This document shows positions 53,560 through 62,077 of a stretch of 62,077 nucleotides of DNA, piece by piece. The number at the start of each line of letters is the position of its first letter. Position 1 is the stretch's first letter. Below the pieces are notes generated by a model. That model saw only the letters and a list, made by a program, of their open reading frames with translations. It was not told where the DNA came from and did not search any database. The DNA is from Segetibacter sp. (lineage in GTDB: Bacteria; Bacteroidota; Bacteroidia; Chitinophagales; Chitinophagaceae). The translations under genes and the position numbers were made by a program. The stretch lies in assembly GCF_025963695.1 (NCBI RefSeq), contig NZ_JAOQAH010000042.1:1-62077 (forward strand). The letters run 5' to 3'.

Positions 53560-54714
53560 ATGAAAACATTAAATAAATCGATATTATTATTATTTGTCAT
53601 GGCTCTCGCCGTGGCAACCAGCTTCACTTCTTGTAAAAAGGAGGATCTTCCAAATGGTGGTCAACCTAGAATTAAGTATGTACGAGTAACCAATCCTGCA
53701 TCCGCGGACTCTTTATTAGTAGGAGCAGCGCAGGGTAACCTGATTGCCATCATTGGTGAAAACCTTGGTGGAGCGCAGCGTATGTGGTTTAACAATCAAC
53801 CTGCCACTTTAAACCCAACTTACATTACCGATAACTCCATTATTGTAAATGTGCCCACTCCAATTCCAACTACAATTAATAATAAACTAAAAATTTATTT
53901 TGCAAGTGGAGACTCATTGCTTTATGATTTCCAGGTTCAGATTAGCAAGCCTACTGTTACCAGTATGACTTCTGAGTATGTAAATACAGGTGATGTAGCT
54001 ACTATAAACGGCAATTTCTTCTACGCACCTCTTACAGTTACATTTACCGGTGGAGTAAACGGTGATTTAGTATCTGTTACCGATAAAATAATCCAGGTAA
54101 GGGTACCAAACGGTGCGCAGCCCGGGCCAATAACGGTGAAAACAAATTTTGGAGAGACAAAGTCGAACTTTTGGTTTAGAGATAACAGAAACATTTTTAT
54201 TAGTAGCGATCCTTATGAAGGTTGGTGGAATGCTTCATACGTGGTTAAACCAACAGATATAAAAGCAGGAGATCCTGTTGCTATTAACGGCAATTATATC
54301 CGCGTAAAGAAGACCTTGGGTGCCTGGAGTTGGAATGAGATAGCAGGTGGCGCAGCTGATGCAATGCCAAATCACAGCAAAAATATTCCTGATGCAGCTA
54401 TACTTAAGCCCGAAGATTACAATGTTAAGTTCGAGATCAATACGATTAAACCTTACAACGCAGGAATTATGAGGCTTAACCTTGCATTGAATGCCGAAGA
54501 CAATGATGCTTATCAATGGAAGCCTCCTTATGATACAAAGGGACAGTGGCAAACAGTTACTATTCCATTTGAAGAAATCGTAGCAAGTTATAAAGTGAAG
54601 CCTACTGTAAATCCTAAAGGCTACTGGACCAGATTGCTTATTCAGGGTCCTGGAGATCTGGATGCTGACATTTCCCTGGACAATTTCCGTGTAGTACCAA
54701 AGGTTATCAAATAA
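53560..54714 (+). CDS. IPT/TIG-domain surface lipoprotein, glycan-binding type
   Basis: The 384-residue product has a lipoprotein signal (VMALAVATSFTSC, Cys25), then two immunoglobulin-like IPT/TIG domains (about 37-135 with IIGENLGGAQRMWFNN, and 136-205 with NGNFFYAPLTVTF). A C-terminal beta-sandwich of some 170 residues follows, with Trp-rich patches (YEGWWNASYVV, AWSWNEIAGG, AYQWKPPYD). The place after susD is where SusE/SusF-like binding proteins are found. The final domain probably binds the glycan; no catalytic residues are evident. Confidence 0.85.
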   Translation: MKTLNKSILLLFVMALAVATSFTSCKKEDLPNGGQPRIKYVRVTNPASADSLLVGAAQGNLIAIIGENLGGAQRMWFNNQPATLNPTYITDNSIIVNVPTPIPTTINNKLKIYFASGDSLLYDFQVQISKPTVTSMTSEYVNTGDVATINGNFFYAPLTVTFTGGVNGDLVSVTDKIIQVRVPNGAQPGPITVKTNFGETKSNFWFRDNRNIFISSDPYEGWWNASYVVKPTDIKAGDPVAINGNYIRVKKTLGAWSWNEIAGGAADAMPNHSKNIPDAAILKPEDYNVKFEINTIKPYNAGIMRLNLALNAEDNDAYQWKPPYDTKGQWQTVTIPFEEIVASYKVKPTVNPKGYWTRLLIQGPGDLDADISLDNFRVVPKVIK

Positions 54715-54744
54715 ACATTACTTAAAGTATAACAAATAAAAATA

Positions 54745-56313
54745 ATGAATAGGATATTTAATAAGTCGCTTCTGTCATTGATATGGGTGGTAATGTTAAT
54801 TGGATTACTTACTGCCTGTAAAAAGGATAGCAATGTAAATTCGGGAAAAGTAGAATTAATGAGTTTTGGCCCTACAGGTGCGAAACCCGGCGACACGTTA
54901 CGCTTTATCGGCAATAACCTTAACCAGGTTACAGCTATAGATTTAACAGGCGCCAGTGTACCATCATCTGCGTTTATTCAAATGACTCCTGAGTTAATCT
55001 CCCTTATAGTACCTCAACAAACACAGCAGGGATATGTAACGCTTAGAACGCCCCAAGGTGATATCGTTTCAAAGACCAGGTTAAACCTAATGGTGCCTGT
55101 TACAATCGCATCTATAACTAAAGAAGCGCGTCCGGGTGGCAATGTTACCATTACCGGCCGATATATGAACTGGGTAACCAGGGTTACGTTTGCAAAGAAT
55201 AAAGTAGCAGACACTACGGCTTTTGTAAGTAAATCATTAACTGAGTTAGTGGTTAGGGTTCCTGCTGATGCGCAAACCGGACCGGTTGTTTTATCTTATG
55301 GTGGAACAGAACCAAAGGATATTGAAAGTGCGGATACTGTAAAAGTAACCTTACCTGTAAGTACCGCTTTTTCACCTACGCCTGTTAAGCATCAGACTAA
55401 TCTTACCATTACGGGTACTAACCTCGACCTTGTGAAACAGGTTGTGTTTACTGGCGTTACCACACCTGTAACAACATTTGTTAGTCAGTCGGCTACCCAG
55501 GTTGTGGTTAAGGTGCCAGCTAGTACACAAAAAGGTAAAGTATCATTACTTGCTGCTTCCGGTGTAGCTACCGTTTCTACCACTGATTTAGATGTCGTGT
55601 TGCCGTCTATAACTTCAATGTCTCCAAACCCGGTTAATCCTGAAGGTAATGTTACTATCACTGGTACTGACCTTGACCTTGTTACCGGAGTAAAGTTTAC
55701 AGGTGTTGCAACCGCTGTTACAAGTTTTGTAAGTCAATCTCCAACTTCAGTTGTGGTTAAAGCCCCTGCAGGCGCTATAAAAGGTAAGTTGACACTGAGT
55801 ATACTAAATTCTACTCTTACAGTGTCAACTGCCGATGACATTAAATTTGTTGGCGCGTCTGACCTTACTCCTTTTAAAGTAGTAGTTTTTGAAGAAGCTC
55901 TGGATAGCAATTGGGAAAAGTGGGGCGGTTGGGGTACTTCCGTGCAGGATATGGCAAATACCGAACAGGCACTTTCAGGAACCAAAGCAATTAAAATAAC
56001 ATGGACCGACGCTTATGGCGGATTTCAGCTGCATCCGAAGTCGAGCTTTCCTTTAAGTAGTTATACTGCTATCAGGGTTTCAATTTATGGTGGTGCAGGT
56101 ACCGTTACAGGTTCTAAAGTAACCATGTTTATAAAAAGTGCTGCTGGAGTACAAAGCCCGAATAAAGAATTGGTTTTAAAAGCAGGCGAATACACTACAT
56201 ACGAAATTCCATTAAGCCAATTAGGTAATCCAACAGATATTTCTGAGTTGAATTTTCAAAACGCTGGAACTCCAACCATCACCATATATGTTGATGATTA
56301 TGGTTTATTTTAA
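54745..56313 (+). CDS. lipoprotein with four tandem IPT/TIG domains and a C-terminal binding domain
   Basis: The 522-residue product has a lipoprotein signal (VVMLIGLLTAC, Cys25) and four IPT/TIG modules at about 34-115, 118-205, 208-285 and 286-370. The last two are strongly alike (TNLTITGTNLDLVKQVVFTG against NVTITGTDLDLVTGVKFTG), a sign of recent internal duplication. The C-terminal 150 residues (WEKWGGWGTSVQD, KAIKITWTDAYGGFQLHPK, ending TITIYVDDYGLF) form a beta-sandwich like a carbohydrate-binding module. It probably extends a glycan-binding domain away from the surface. A terminator follows. Confidence 0.85.
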   Translation: MNRIFNKSLLSLIWVVMLIGLLTACKKDSNVNSGKVELMSFGPTGAKPGDTLRFIGNNLNQVTAIDLTGASVPSSAFIQMTPELISLIVPQQTQQGYVTLRTPQGDIVSKTRLNLMVPVTIASITKEARPGGNVTITGRYMNWVTRVTFAKNKVADTTAFVSKSLTELVVRVPADAQTGPVVLSYGGTEPKDIESADTVKVTLPVSTAFSPTPVKHQTNLTITGTNLDLVKQVVFTGVTTPVTTFVSQSATQVVVKVPASTQKGKVSLLAASGVATVSTTDLDVVLPSITSMSPNPVNPEGNVTITGTDLDLVTGVKFTGVATAVTSFVSQSPTSVVVKAPAGAIKGKLTLSILNSTLTVSTADDIKFVGASDLTPFKVVVFEEALDSNWEKWGGWGTSVQDMANTEQALSGTKAIKITWTDAYGGFQLHPKSSFPLSSYTAIRVSIYGGAGTVTGSKVTMFIKSAAGVQSPNKELVLKAGEYTTYEIPLSQLGNPTDISELNFQNAGTPTITIYVDDYGLF

Positions 56314-56332
56314 TAGGAGTAGTCAACTTAAA

Positions 56333-56398
56333 TAAAAAAAGCCTCCTGTGCAGTCAAGATACTATTCATTTTCTTGACTTGCTACAGGAGGTTTTTTT
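56333..56398 (+). terminator. terminator ending the susC-to-IPT transcript
   Basis: GCCTCCTGT pairs with ACAGGAGG, with CAAG/CTTG stacked inside, flanked by A and T runs on the two sides and closing with seven T. It lies about 20 bases past the second IPT gene, so the symporter, GH130 and epimerase genes need another promoter or read-through. Confidence 0.8.
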
Positions 56399-56647
56399 AT
56401 TAGTGCTATTTTCGATTTAGAAACAGAAGATCTGTTGTCTCTCTTTTGTTGGCGATGATAAAGGTGAACAATTGGTCGGCGCTACGCCCTCACCTTATCT
56501 ACTCCTTGTTTTCTCCAAAACTTAAAAGCCTTCTATTAACTTAAAAAACGTTATTTCATAAAATTGAGTAAAGAAAATTTGTATTGATAAGGGGGGTTAA
56601 AGTTTAACTTGGAACGCATCGTTATCCTGGCGCTTTAAATTGCGGAT

Positions 56648-56670
56648 GTACAAGAGTGCGACGCAAGCGA
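56648..56670 (+). repeat. dispersed intergenic repeat, copy K
   Basis: GTACAAGAGTGCGACGCAAG followed by CGA matches the consensus at its 5' side and departs at the end (GCGA instead of ACGATG). It lies in the 407-base gap before the symporter gene; apart from the terminator nothing else was seen there. Confidence 0.65.
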
Positions 56671-56720
56671 AGCTAAATAAAAGAAAAAATGCCGGGTTCA
56701 AAAAAAACTATTAAAAATTG

Positions 56721-58547
56721 GTGAAGCTACAATTAATAGACATTCTGATTATGGTTGCCTACCTGGTTTCTATGCTGCTTATAGGCGTATTTATGCGCAA
56801 GAAAGCAAGCCAGGATAAAGAGAGTTACCTGATGGGGGGCAAAAAGCTGCATTGGTTTCTTTTAGGAACGAGCGATGCCTCTGATATGTTTGATATCAGT
56901 GGTACTATGTGGATGGTGGCTTTGTGTTTTGTTTATGGTTTTAAAAGTATTTGGATACCCTGGCTGTGGCCTGTGTTTAACCAGATCTTTAATATGATGT
57001 TTTTGTCTAAATGGCTGCGACGTTCTAACGCTGATACAGGCGCCGAATGGCTTGCAACCCGGTTTGGTGTAAGGGGTGAGGGGGTGAAAGCATCACACAA
57101 TATTGTTGTTGTATTTGCCCTGATGGGGTGCCTCGGATTTTTGGCTTATGGCTTTGTAGGCCTCGGTAAATTCCTGGAAATATTCATTCCCTGGAATATT
57201 GTACAGCCTTATGTGCCTTTTCATATAGCACCTGCATATGTCGCCCATTTTTACGGAATTGTGTTTACGCTGTTTGCCATGTTTTACTCCATCTTGGGTG
57301 GAATGCACAGTATAGTTATTGGCGACCTCGTGAAATATATTATCATGACTATTGGATGTGTTGCTATCGGGTATATAGCAATGACACATTTACAGGGCCA
57401 AAAGCTGAATTTACCAAAAGGATGGGATAGCCCTTTCTTTGGTTTAAACCTCGGCCTCGACTGGCGCAACATACTTCCTGCTGCAACCAAAAAAATTGAA
57501 GAGGATCAATTTGGCCTGTTCGGTATCTTCTTTATGATGATGTGTTTTAAAGGTGTGCTTGCAAGTTTAGCTGGTCCTGCACCTAACTACGATATGCAGA
57601 AAGTGCTGTCTACACGGTCGCCAAAAGATGCCTCTAAAATGACCGGTTTTGTTTCAATTATATTATTGCCTATTCGTTACACTATGGTAATTGGTTTAAC
57701 TGTTTTGGCGGTACTTTATTATAATCAGTTAGATCTTTCTATTTCCGGCGGAGGCACAGATTTCGAGCGAATTCTTCCGGGAGCTATAAATAATTTTTTG
57801 CCCGCTGGTATATTGGGAATAGTACTAACTGGTTTGTTGGGAGCTTTCATGGGCACTTTTTCAGGAACACTGAATGCCGCCCAGGCCTATATTGTAAATG
57901 ACATTTATTTGAAATACATTAATCCTACGGCTCCCGATAAAAGGATTATTTATATGAATTACCTCGTAGGTGTTGTGGTGGTTGCTGTAGGAGTTACCAT
58001 AGGCTTTTTTGCAAAAGACGTAAACAGCATTTTGCAATGGATAGTGGGCGCACTATACGGAGGTTATATAGCAGCAAATATGCTGAAATGGTATTGGTGG
58101 AGATTTAATGCCAGTGGTTTTTTCTGGGGCATGATGGCAGGCATAACTGCGGCGCTCGTGTTTCCTATCATTTTTACTGGGTTACCACTTTACAACTGGC
58201 CGCTGTTGTTTTTGATATCTGTGATGGGTTGTATCGCAGGTACCTACGCTGCTCCACCAACGGATATGAAAGTTTTAAAAAAATTTTATAGCACGGTGAG
58301 ACCATGGGGTTTTTGGAAGCCGGTACATGAACAAGTTATTGCAGATAACCCGGAGTTTGTACCTAATAAAAGATTTAAGCTGGACATGTTTAATGTAGTG
58401 CTTGGAGTAATAGCACAAACTGCTCTTACAATTCTACCAATGTACTTGATTTTATGGATGAAGCTTCCGTTATTAGTTACGATACTATTGCTGGCGGCTA
58501 TTGCTTTAATTCTTAAAAAGACATGGTGGGATAAACTGGAAGATTAG
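56721..58547 (+). CDS. sodium/solute symporter (SSS family)
   Basis: The product of about 608 residues has some 13-14 membrane segments and the SSS layout: IDILIMVAYLVSMLLIGVFM, KESYLMGGKKLHWFLLGTSDASDMFDISGT, the sodium-site region GGMHSIVIGDLVKYIIM and GLLGAFMGTFSGTLNAAQAYIVNDIY. It would import a sugar or similar solute with sodium. The start is GTG 56721 or the adjoining TTG 56718. It lies ahead of the GH130 and epimerase genes, so a manno-disaccharide is the likely substrate; many related loci use an MFS carrier here instead. Confidence 0.88.
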   Translation: MKLQLIDILIMVAYLVSMLLIGVFMRKKASQDKESYLMGGKKLHWFLLGTSDASDMFDISGTMWMVALCFVYGFKSIWIPWLWPVFNQIFNMMFLSKWLRRSNADTGAEWLATRFGVRGEGVKASHNIVVVFALMGCLGFLAYGFVGLGKFLEIFIPWNIVQPYVPFHIAPAYVAHFYGIVFTLFAMFYSILGGMHSIVIGDLVKYIIMTIGCVAIGYIAMTHLQGQKLNLPKGWDSPFFGLNLGLDWRNILPAATKKIEEDQFGLFGIFFMMMCFKGVLASLAGPAPNYDMQKVLSTRSPKDASKMTGFVSIILLPIRYTMVIGLTVLAVLYYNQLDLSISGGGTDFERILPGAINNFLPAGILGIVLTGLLGAFMGTFSGTLNAAQAYIVNDIYLKYINPTAPDKRIIYMNYLVGVVVVAVGVTIGFFAKDVNSILQWIVGALYGGYIAANMLKWYWWRFNASGFFWGMMAGITAALVFPIIFTGLPLYNWPLLFLISVMGCIAGTYAAPPTDMKVLKKFYSTVRPWGFWKPVHEQVIADNPEFVPNKRFKLDMFNVVLGVIAQTALTILPMYLILWMKLPLLVTILLLAAIALILKKTWWDKLED

Positions 58548-58679
58548 AAAAGCAGCTGCTACGACTTTGAGCTTTTAGCCAGATTAGGGTAAATAAATTG
58601 AGTTCTCAAAAATAAAAAAAATAAAAAAGCTGGCAGCTTGAGGCTAACCGCTTGTAGCAAAAAAGTAAAATACGAGGAT

Positions 58680-59897
58680 ATGAGTAACTATTATGAAAAG
58701 AGGCTGCAGGGTTTGCAGGAAGCATACGATAAGTTAATTGGCAGGCCAAATAGAAGAGAGGAATTAGGTAACGGTGTATATGAAAGATACCAGTACCCGG
58801 TCGTAACCGGGCAGCACGCTCCCTTAACGTGGCGATACGATTTCAGCCGACAAACTAATCCCTACTTAATGGAACGGTTTGGCATAAATGCGGCACTAAA
58901 TGCAGGAGCGATAAAATTCAACGGTAAATATGTAGTTATTGTACGAGTTGAAGGGATTGATAGAAAGTCTTTTTTCGCCGCTGCTGAAAGTGATAACGGC
59001 ATTGATAATTTTCGTTTTTGGGATCGCCCTATCACAATGCCCGAAACTAAAAACCCTGCTACTAACATCTATGATATGCGTGTAGTGCAACACGAAGACG
59101 GTTGGATTTATGGACTGTTTTGTGCTGAGCGCCGCGATCCTAATGCTCTTGAAAGCGATCAGTCGTCTGCAGACGCACAGTGTGGAATAGCACGTACAAA
59201 AGACCTGGTAAACTGGGATCGTCTTCCTGATCTGAAGACGCCTTCACCTCAACAGAGAAACGTTGTTTTACACCCCGAGTTTGTGAAAGGGAAATATGCA
59301 TTCTATACACGTCCGCAAGATGGCTTTATTAACGCAGGCAAAGGTGGTGGAATTGGTTTTGGCCTTGCAGATTGTATGGAAAATGCGGTGATAAAAGAAG
59401 AAATTGTAATTGACAAAAGGGTTTATCATACAGTGTATGAAGCAAAAAATGGCTTAGGTCCTGCCCCAATAAAAACAGGAAAAGGCTGGCTGCATTTGGC
59501 CCATGGAGTTCGCAACACGGCCGCAGGTTTACGCTATGTACTATATATGTTTATGACGGATCTGCAAGACCTAACTAAGGTCACGCACAAGCCAGCAGGT
59601 TTCTTTATGGCTCCCGAAGGACAGGAAAGGGTAGGAGATGTATCAAACGTATTATTTAGCAACGGCTGGATAGCCGACGATGATGGCACTGTCTTTATCT
59701 ATTATGCATCTTCAGACACCCGCCTACATGTAGCCACTTCCACTATAGACCGCCTGGTGGATTATGTGGTTAATACGCCTGAAGATGGTTTACGATCTGA
59801 AAATACAGTTCATACGATTAATAAAATTATTGATCGAAACCTTGCTATTGCTAACCGGCAAAATGACCAGCAATATCATCAAATGAAGATGCATTAA
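58680..59897 (+). CDS. GH130 family glycoside phosphorylase (mannosylglucose phosphorylase type)
   Basis: GH130 phosphorylases split beta-mannosides with phosphate. The frame opens at TTG 58638, but ATG 58680 with GAGG upstream gives the normal N-terminus (SNYYEKRLQGLQEAYDKLIG) and 405 residues. The general acid is likely Asp132 in TNIYDMRVVQHEDGWIYGLF, at the family position. Other signatures are QRNVVLHPEFVKGKYAFYTRP and GWLHLAHGVRNTAAGLRYV. Similarity to the GH130_1 branch and the adjacent epimerase suggest 4-O-beta-mannosyl-glucose as substrate, giving mannose 1-phosphate and glucose. The epimerase gene begins at the very next base after its stop. Confidence 0.9.
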   Translation: MSNYYEKRLQGLQEAYDKLIGRPNRREELGNGVYERYQYPVVTGQHAPLTWRYDFSRQTNPYLMERFGINAALNAGAIKFNGKYVVIVRVEGIDRKSFFAAAESDNGIDNFRFWDRPITMPETKNPATNIYDMRVVQHEDGWIYGLFCAERRDPNALESDQSSADAQCGIARTKDLVNWDRLPDLKTPSPQQRNVVLHPEFVKGKYAFYTRPQDGFINAGKGGGIGFGLADCMENAVIKEEIVIDKRVYHTVYEAKNGLGPAPIKTGKGWLHLAHGVRNTAAGLRYVLYMFMTDLQDLTKVTHKPAGFFMAPEGQERVGDVSNVLFSNGWIADDDGTVFIYYASSDTRLHVATSTIDRLVDYVVNTPEDGLRSENTVHTINKIIDRNLAIANRQNDQQYHQMKMH

Positions 59898-61115
59898 ATG
59901 AGAAATATTCAAGAAGAAATGAGTGAACTTTTGAAGAACTACAGGAAGGAGATGCAGCAGGAATTAGAAAACATTCTTTCCTACTGGATAAAGTATTCCA
60001 TCGATCTAAGAAATGGAGGCTTTTACGGCAAGATAAATAATACAAATAAAATACAGGAAGACGCTCCAAAGGGTTCGGTGTTAAATAGCAGGATATTATG
60101 GACTTTTTCAGCTGCTTATAATCTTACAAAAAGACCTTATTACCTTCAAACTGCTGAAAGGGCTTTTAAATATATAAATTCTTATTTTATAGATAAGGAG
60201 TTTGACGGTGTTTACTGGACAGTTGATTATAGCAGAACTGCTGCTGATACCAGGAAGCAAATCTATGCGTTGGCTTTTGCAATCTATGGTTTAAGCGAGT
60301 ATTACAAAGCAAGCGAGGATGAGAGGGCTAAGCAGTTAGCAATTAATTTGTATAAGGCAATCATCAAACATAGCTATGATAAAGTGTATGGTGGATATTT
60401 TGAAGCCTTTACAAGAGACTGGAAAGAGATAAGCGATTTCCGTCTGAGTGCGAAGGACTCCAACGAGAAGAAATCAATGAATACGCACCTGCACATTTTA
60501 GAGGGGTTTGCCAACCTTTATCTCATTTGGCCTGATGTTGTTTTAAAGCAACAGATAGTGGAACTAATTAATATTTTCCTTACCCGCATTATTGATGCCG
60601 AAACAAATCATCTTGTTTTATTTTTTGATGAAAGATGGAACAGGAAATCTAGCACAATATCGTTTGGTCATGATATAGAAGCAGCCTGGTTGGTACAGGA
60701 AGCGGCGGAAATAATACAGGATGAAGAGCTGGCGGAAAAAGTTAAAGTAAGGTCACTAGAAGTTGCTGAAGCTGTAGCAAGAGGACTAGACACTGACGGC
60801 GGCTTGTGGTATGAAAAGGACGTGGCTCAGAACCATTTGATCAAAGAGAAACATTGGTGGCCGCAAGCTGAAGCTATGGTTGGTTTTTATAATGCTTACC
60901 AAATTTCGGGCGATCCGTCTTTTCTTGAAAGATCATGGAACAGCTGGAAATTTGTTCAGCAGTATATTCTTGATGAAAAAGATGGCGAATGGTTTTGGGG
61001 CATCAACGAAGACTACACCATTATGCAAGGCGAGGATAAAGTGGGGCTTTGGAAGTGCCCCTATCACAACGGCCGGGCTTGTATTGAAATTATAAAGCGT
61101 GTGGTGGTGGAATAG
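59898..61115 (+). CDS. cellobiose / mannobiose 2-epimerase (AGE superfamily)
   Basis: The enzyme converts the reducing-end mannose of beta-1,4-mannobiose to glucose (or the reverse with cellobiose). The 405-residue (alpha/alpha)6-barrel protein has NTHLHILEGFANLYLIWPD with His197 and His199, SFGHDIEAAWLVQEAA with His258, EKHWWPQAEAMVGFYNAY and KCPYHNGRACIEI with His390. The last two histidines are the probable acid/base pair. It starts one base after the GH130 stop, strong support for the mannobiose to mannosylglucose to mannose-1-phosphate sequence. No signal peptide: it acts in the cytoplasm. Confidence 0.9.
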   Translation: MRNIQEEMSELLKNYRKEMQQELENILSYWIKYSIDLRNGGFYGKINNTNKIQEDAPKGSVLNSRILWTFSAAYNLTKRPYYLQTAERAFKYINSYFIDKEFDGVYWTVDYSRTAADTRKQIYALAFAIYGLSEYYKASEDERAKQLAINLYKAIIKHSYDKVYGGYFEAFTRDWKEISDFRLSAKDSNEKKSMNTHLHILEGFANLYLIWPDVVLKQQIVELINIFLTRIIDAETNHLVLFFDERWNRKSSTISFGHDIEAAWLVQEAAEIIQDEELAEKVKVRSLEVAEAVARGLDTDGGLWYEKDVAQNHLIKEKHWWPQAEAMVGFYNAYQISGDPSFLERSWNSWKFVQQYILDEKDGEWFWGINEDYTIMQGEDKVGLWKCPYHNGRACIEIIKRVVVE

Positions 61116-61269
61116 AAAGCTCTTTATGAGCCGCCGGAGGAGCGTTATGGGCTTCACTATTTGTGCAACCTTTTGCCAAAAAATACATTAGTCCAAGAAT
61201 AACGACTGCTACCAGTATTAAGGTGCTTAAGGAAGAATCTTTCTCAGTGTGATTATGCAAATCAGACAT
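61090..61269 (-). CDS. small single-pass membrane protein
   Basis: A minus-strand frame of 59 residues runs from ATG 61269 to TAA 61090. It has a short polar N-terminus, one clear membrane helix (LSTLILVAVVILGLMYFLA) and a polar Pro/Ala-rich tail. It follows the GMC oxidoreductase on the same strand after 64 bases, and its last 26 bases overlap the end of the epimerase gene. It might anchor or assist the oxidoreductase; the sequence itself gives no function. Confidence 0.55.
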   Translation of the reverse strand: MSDLHNHTEKDSSLSTLILVAVVILGLMYFLAKGCTNSEAHNAPPAAHKELSIPPPHAL

Positions 61270-61333
61270 ACAATAAACATTTAGTTTTTTAATTCGTTGT
61301 GTTAGTAACTGTAAAAAATTGTGCCTTGCATAC

Positions 61334-62077
61334 TTATATATTCCCTTTCTTTAATTCATCCATCGCATGATTAGCCGCACGGGCTGTCAAAGCCATAAAC
61401 GTCAAGGTAGGATTTTGTGTTCCCGTAGACGTCATACAAGATCCGTCACTTACAATTACATTCTTACAAGCGTGTAACTGGTTCCACTTATTCAACATCG
61501 ATGTTTTCGCATCTTCCCCCATACGAACTCCGCCCACTTCATGAATATCAGCTCCCGGAGGTGACTTTGTATCTTCAGCATTGATCCTGATAAAACCGGC
61601 TTTAGAAAACATCTCCTTGGTTTGTTCAATATAGTCAGCCACCATCTTATCATCATTCTCGCTCCACTCGCACGACACAATCAATTGCGGAATCCCATAC
61701 TTATCTTTTAAATCTGCATGAAGGCGGACATGGTTTTTTTCAAGCGGAACCACTTCCCCCATCATCCAACTACTAAGCCGCCAGTTGCCTAACTTTGGAT
61801 GTAAGATATTTTCTCTCAGCTCATCGCCAATCTTACTGGTATCTGTCCACGCTCCCCTTCCGCCGCCAATACCTATCGCGTAGCCGCGCAAAAAATCAGT
61901 CTCCTGTTTTAAAACATTTCTAAATCGCGGCATGTACGCGTTGCTGGGATTACGACCGTCTGTAGTCTTGTCTGTAAAGCCTTCATATTCGGCCCCACCT
62001 TTACCCCGGTAGTTGTGCCACGATATGAATTTGCCTAACACATTTCCGTCGTTACCCAAACCATTGGGAAAACGATT
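61334..62077 (-). CDS. GMC family oxidoreductase, C-terminal part (cut by window edge)
   Basis: The frame is open to the right edge, so about 248 residues of the C-terminal domain are seen. It contains the GMC_oxred_C signature: HEVGGVRMGEDAKTSMLNKW with the likely catalytic His, then NVIVSDGSCMTSTGTQNPTL. The final helix TFMALTARAANHAMDELKKG completes the flavin site. Upstream RFPNGLGNDGNVLGKFISWH is the join from the substrate domain. Such enzymes oxidise sugars or alcohols, often in the periplasm with a gluconate 2-dehydrogenase subunit 3. The FAD-binding N-terminus is outside the window. Confidence 0.88.
   Translation of the reverse strand, partial: NRFPNGLGNDGNVLGKFISWHNYRGKGGAEYEGFTDKTTDGRNPSNAYMPRFRNVLKQETDFLRGYAIGIGGGRGAWTDTSKIGDELRENILHPKLGNWRLSSWMMGEVVPLEKNHVRLHADLKDKYGIPQLIVSCEWSENDDKMVADYIEQTKEMFSKAGFIRINAEDTKSPPGADIHEVGGVRMGEDAKTSMLNKWNQLHACKNVIVSDGSCMTSTGTQNPTLTFMALTARAANHAMDELKKGNI

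Noticed and set aside
492..56670. CRISPR array interpretation of the repeated core
   Set aside because: Copies are kilobases apart, in both orientations, without regular spacers or cas genes.

Overview
The window looks like a chromosomal segment of a member of the Bacteroidota, most likely family Chitinophagaceae or close to it. The evidence is an AT-rich genome, the type IX secretion genes sprA and gldJ, a SusC/SusD pair with IPT-domain lipoproteins, lipobox signal peptides, a promoter of the TAnnTTTG type, and gene pairs usual for the phylum (ruvA-sprA, gldJ-murF). I see no tRNA, rRNA, CRISPR array, prophage or complete insertion sequence. Both ends of the window cut genes.

Layout. 1-1.6 kb: an acetyltransferase fragment and fabH. 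1.8-9.7 kb: ruvA and the giant outer-membrane translocon gene sprA. 10.2-17.9 kb: a carbamoyltransferase, glycosyltransferases of families 2, 4 and 9, and the heptose phosphatase gmhB, which together suggest lipopolysaccharide or surface glycan assembly. 18.2-19.8 kb: a SAM riboswitch with terminator in front of a homoserine dehydrogenase. 20-24.7 kb: dTDP-rhamnose reductase, UDP-sugar dehydrogenase, sugar aminotransferase and Kdo transferase. 24.7-28.5 kb: a proline-rich protein, thymidine kinase, a toxin-antitoxin pair with a shortened PIN toxin, and cytochrome c maturation genes. 28.7-34.4 kb: glutamate dehydrogenase, gldJ, murF, thioredoxin and a DUF983 protein. 34.5-38.3 kb: a tightly overlapped four-gene operon (UbiA-like prenyltransferase, type III polyketide synthase, methyltransferase, flavoprotein) that should make a modified phenolic or pyrone lipid. 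39.5-42.2 kb: cyanophycin synthetase without a visible cyanophycinase. 42.6-47.3 kb: a vanadium haloperoxidase-like lipoprotein and a large FG-GAP/ASPIC-UnbV lipoprotein. 47.5-61.1 kb: a polysaccharide utilisation locus (AraC regulator, SusC, SusD, two IPT lipoproteins, sodium/solute symporter, GH130 phosphorylase, cellobiose 2-epimerase-like protein) matching the mannobiose to mannosylglucose to mannose-1-phosphate pathway. 61.1-62.1 kb: a small membrane protein and the end of a GMC oxidoreductase.

The most unusual signal is outside the genes. A short repeat with core GTGCGACGCAACGATG occurs at least eleven times in the gaps between genes, in both orientations. Two pairs are arranged as inverted doublets, and one subfamily has changed two symmetric positions together so that the dyad is kept. 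I could not search the whole genome; the copies were found by eye.
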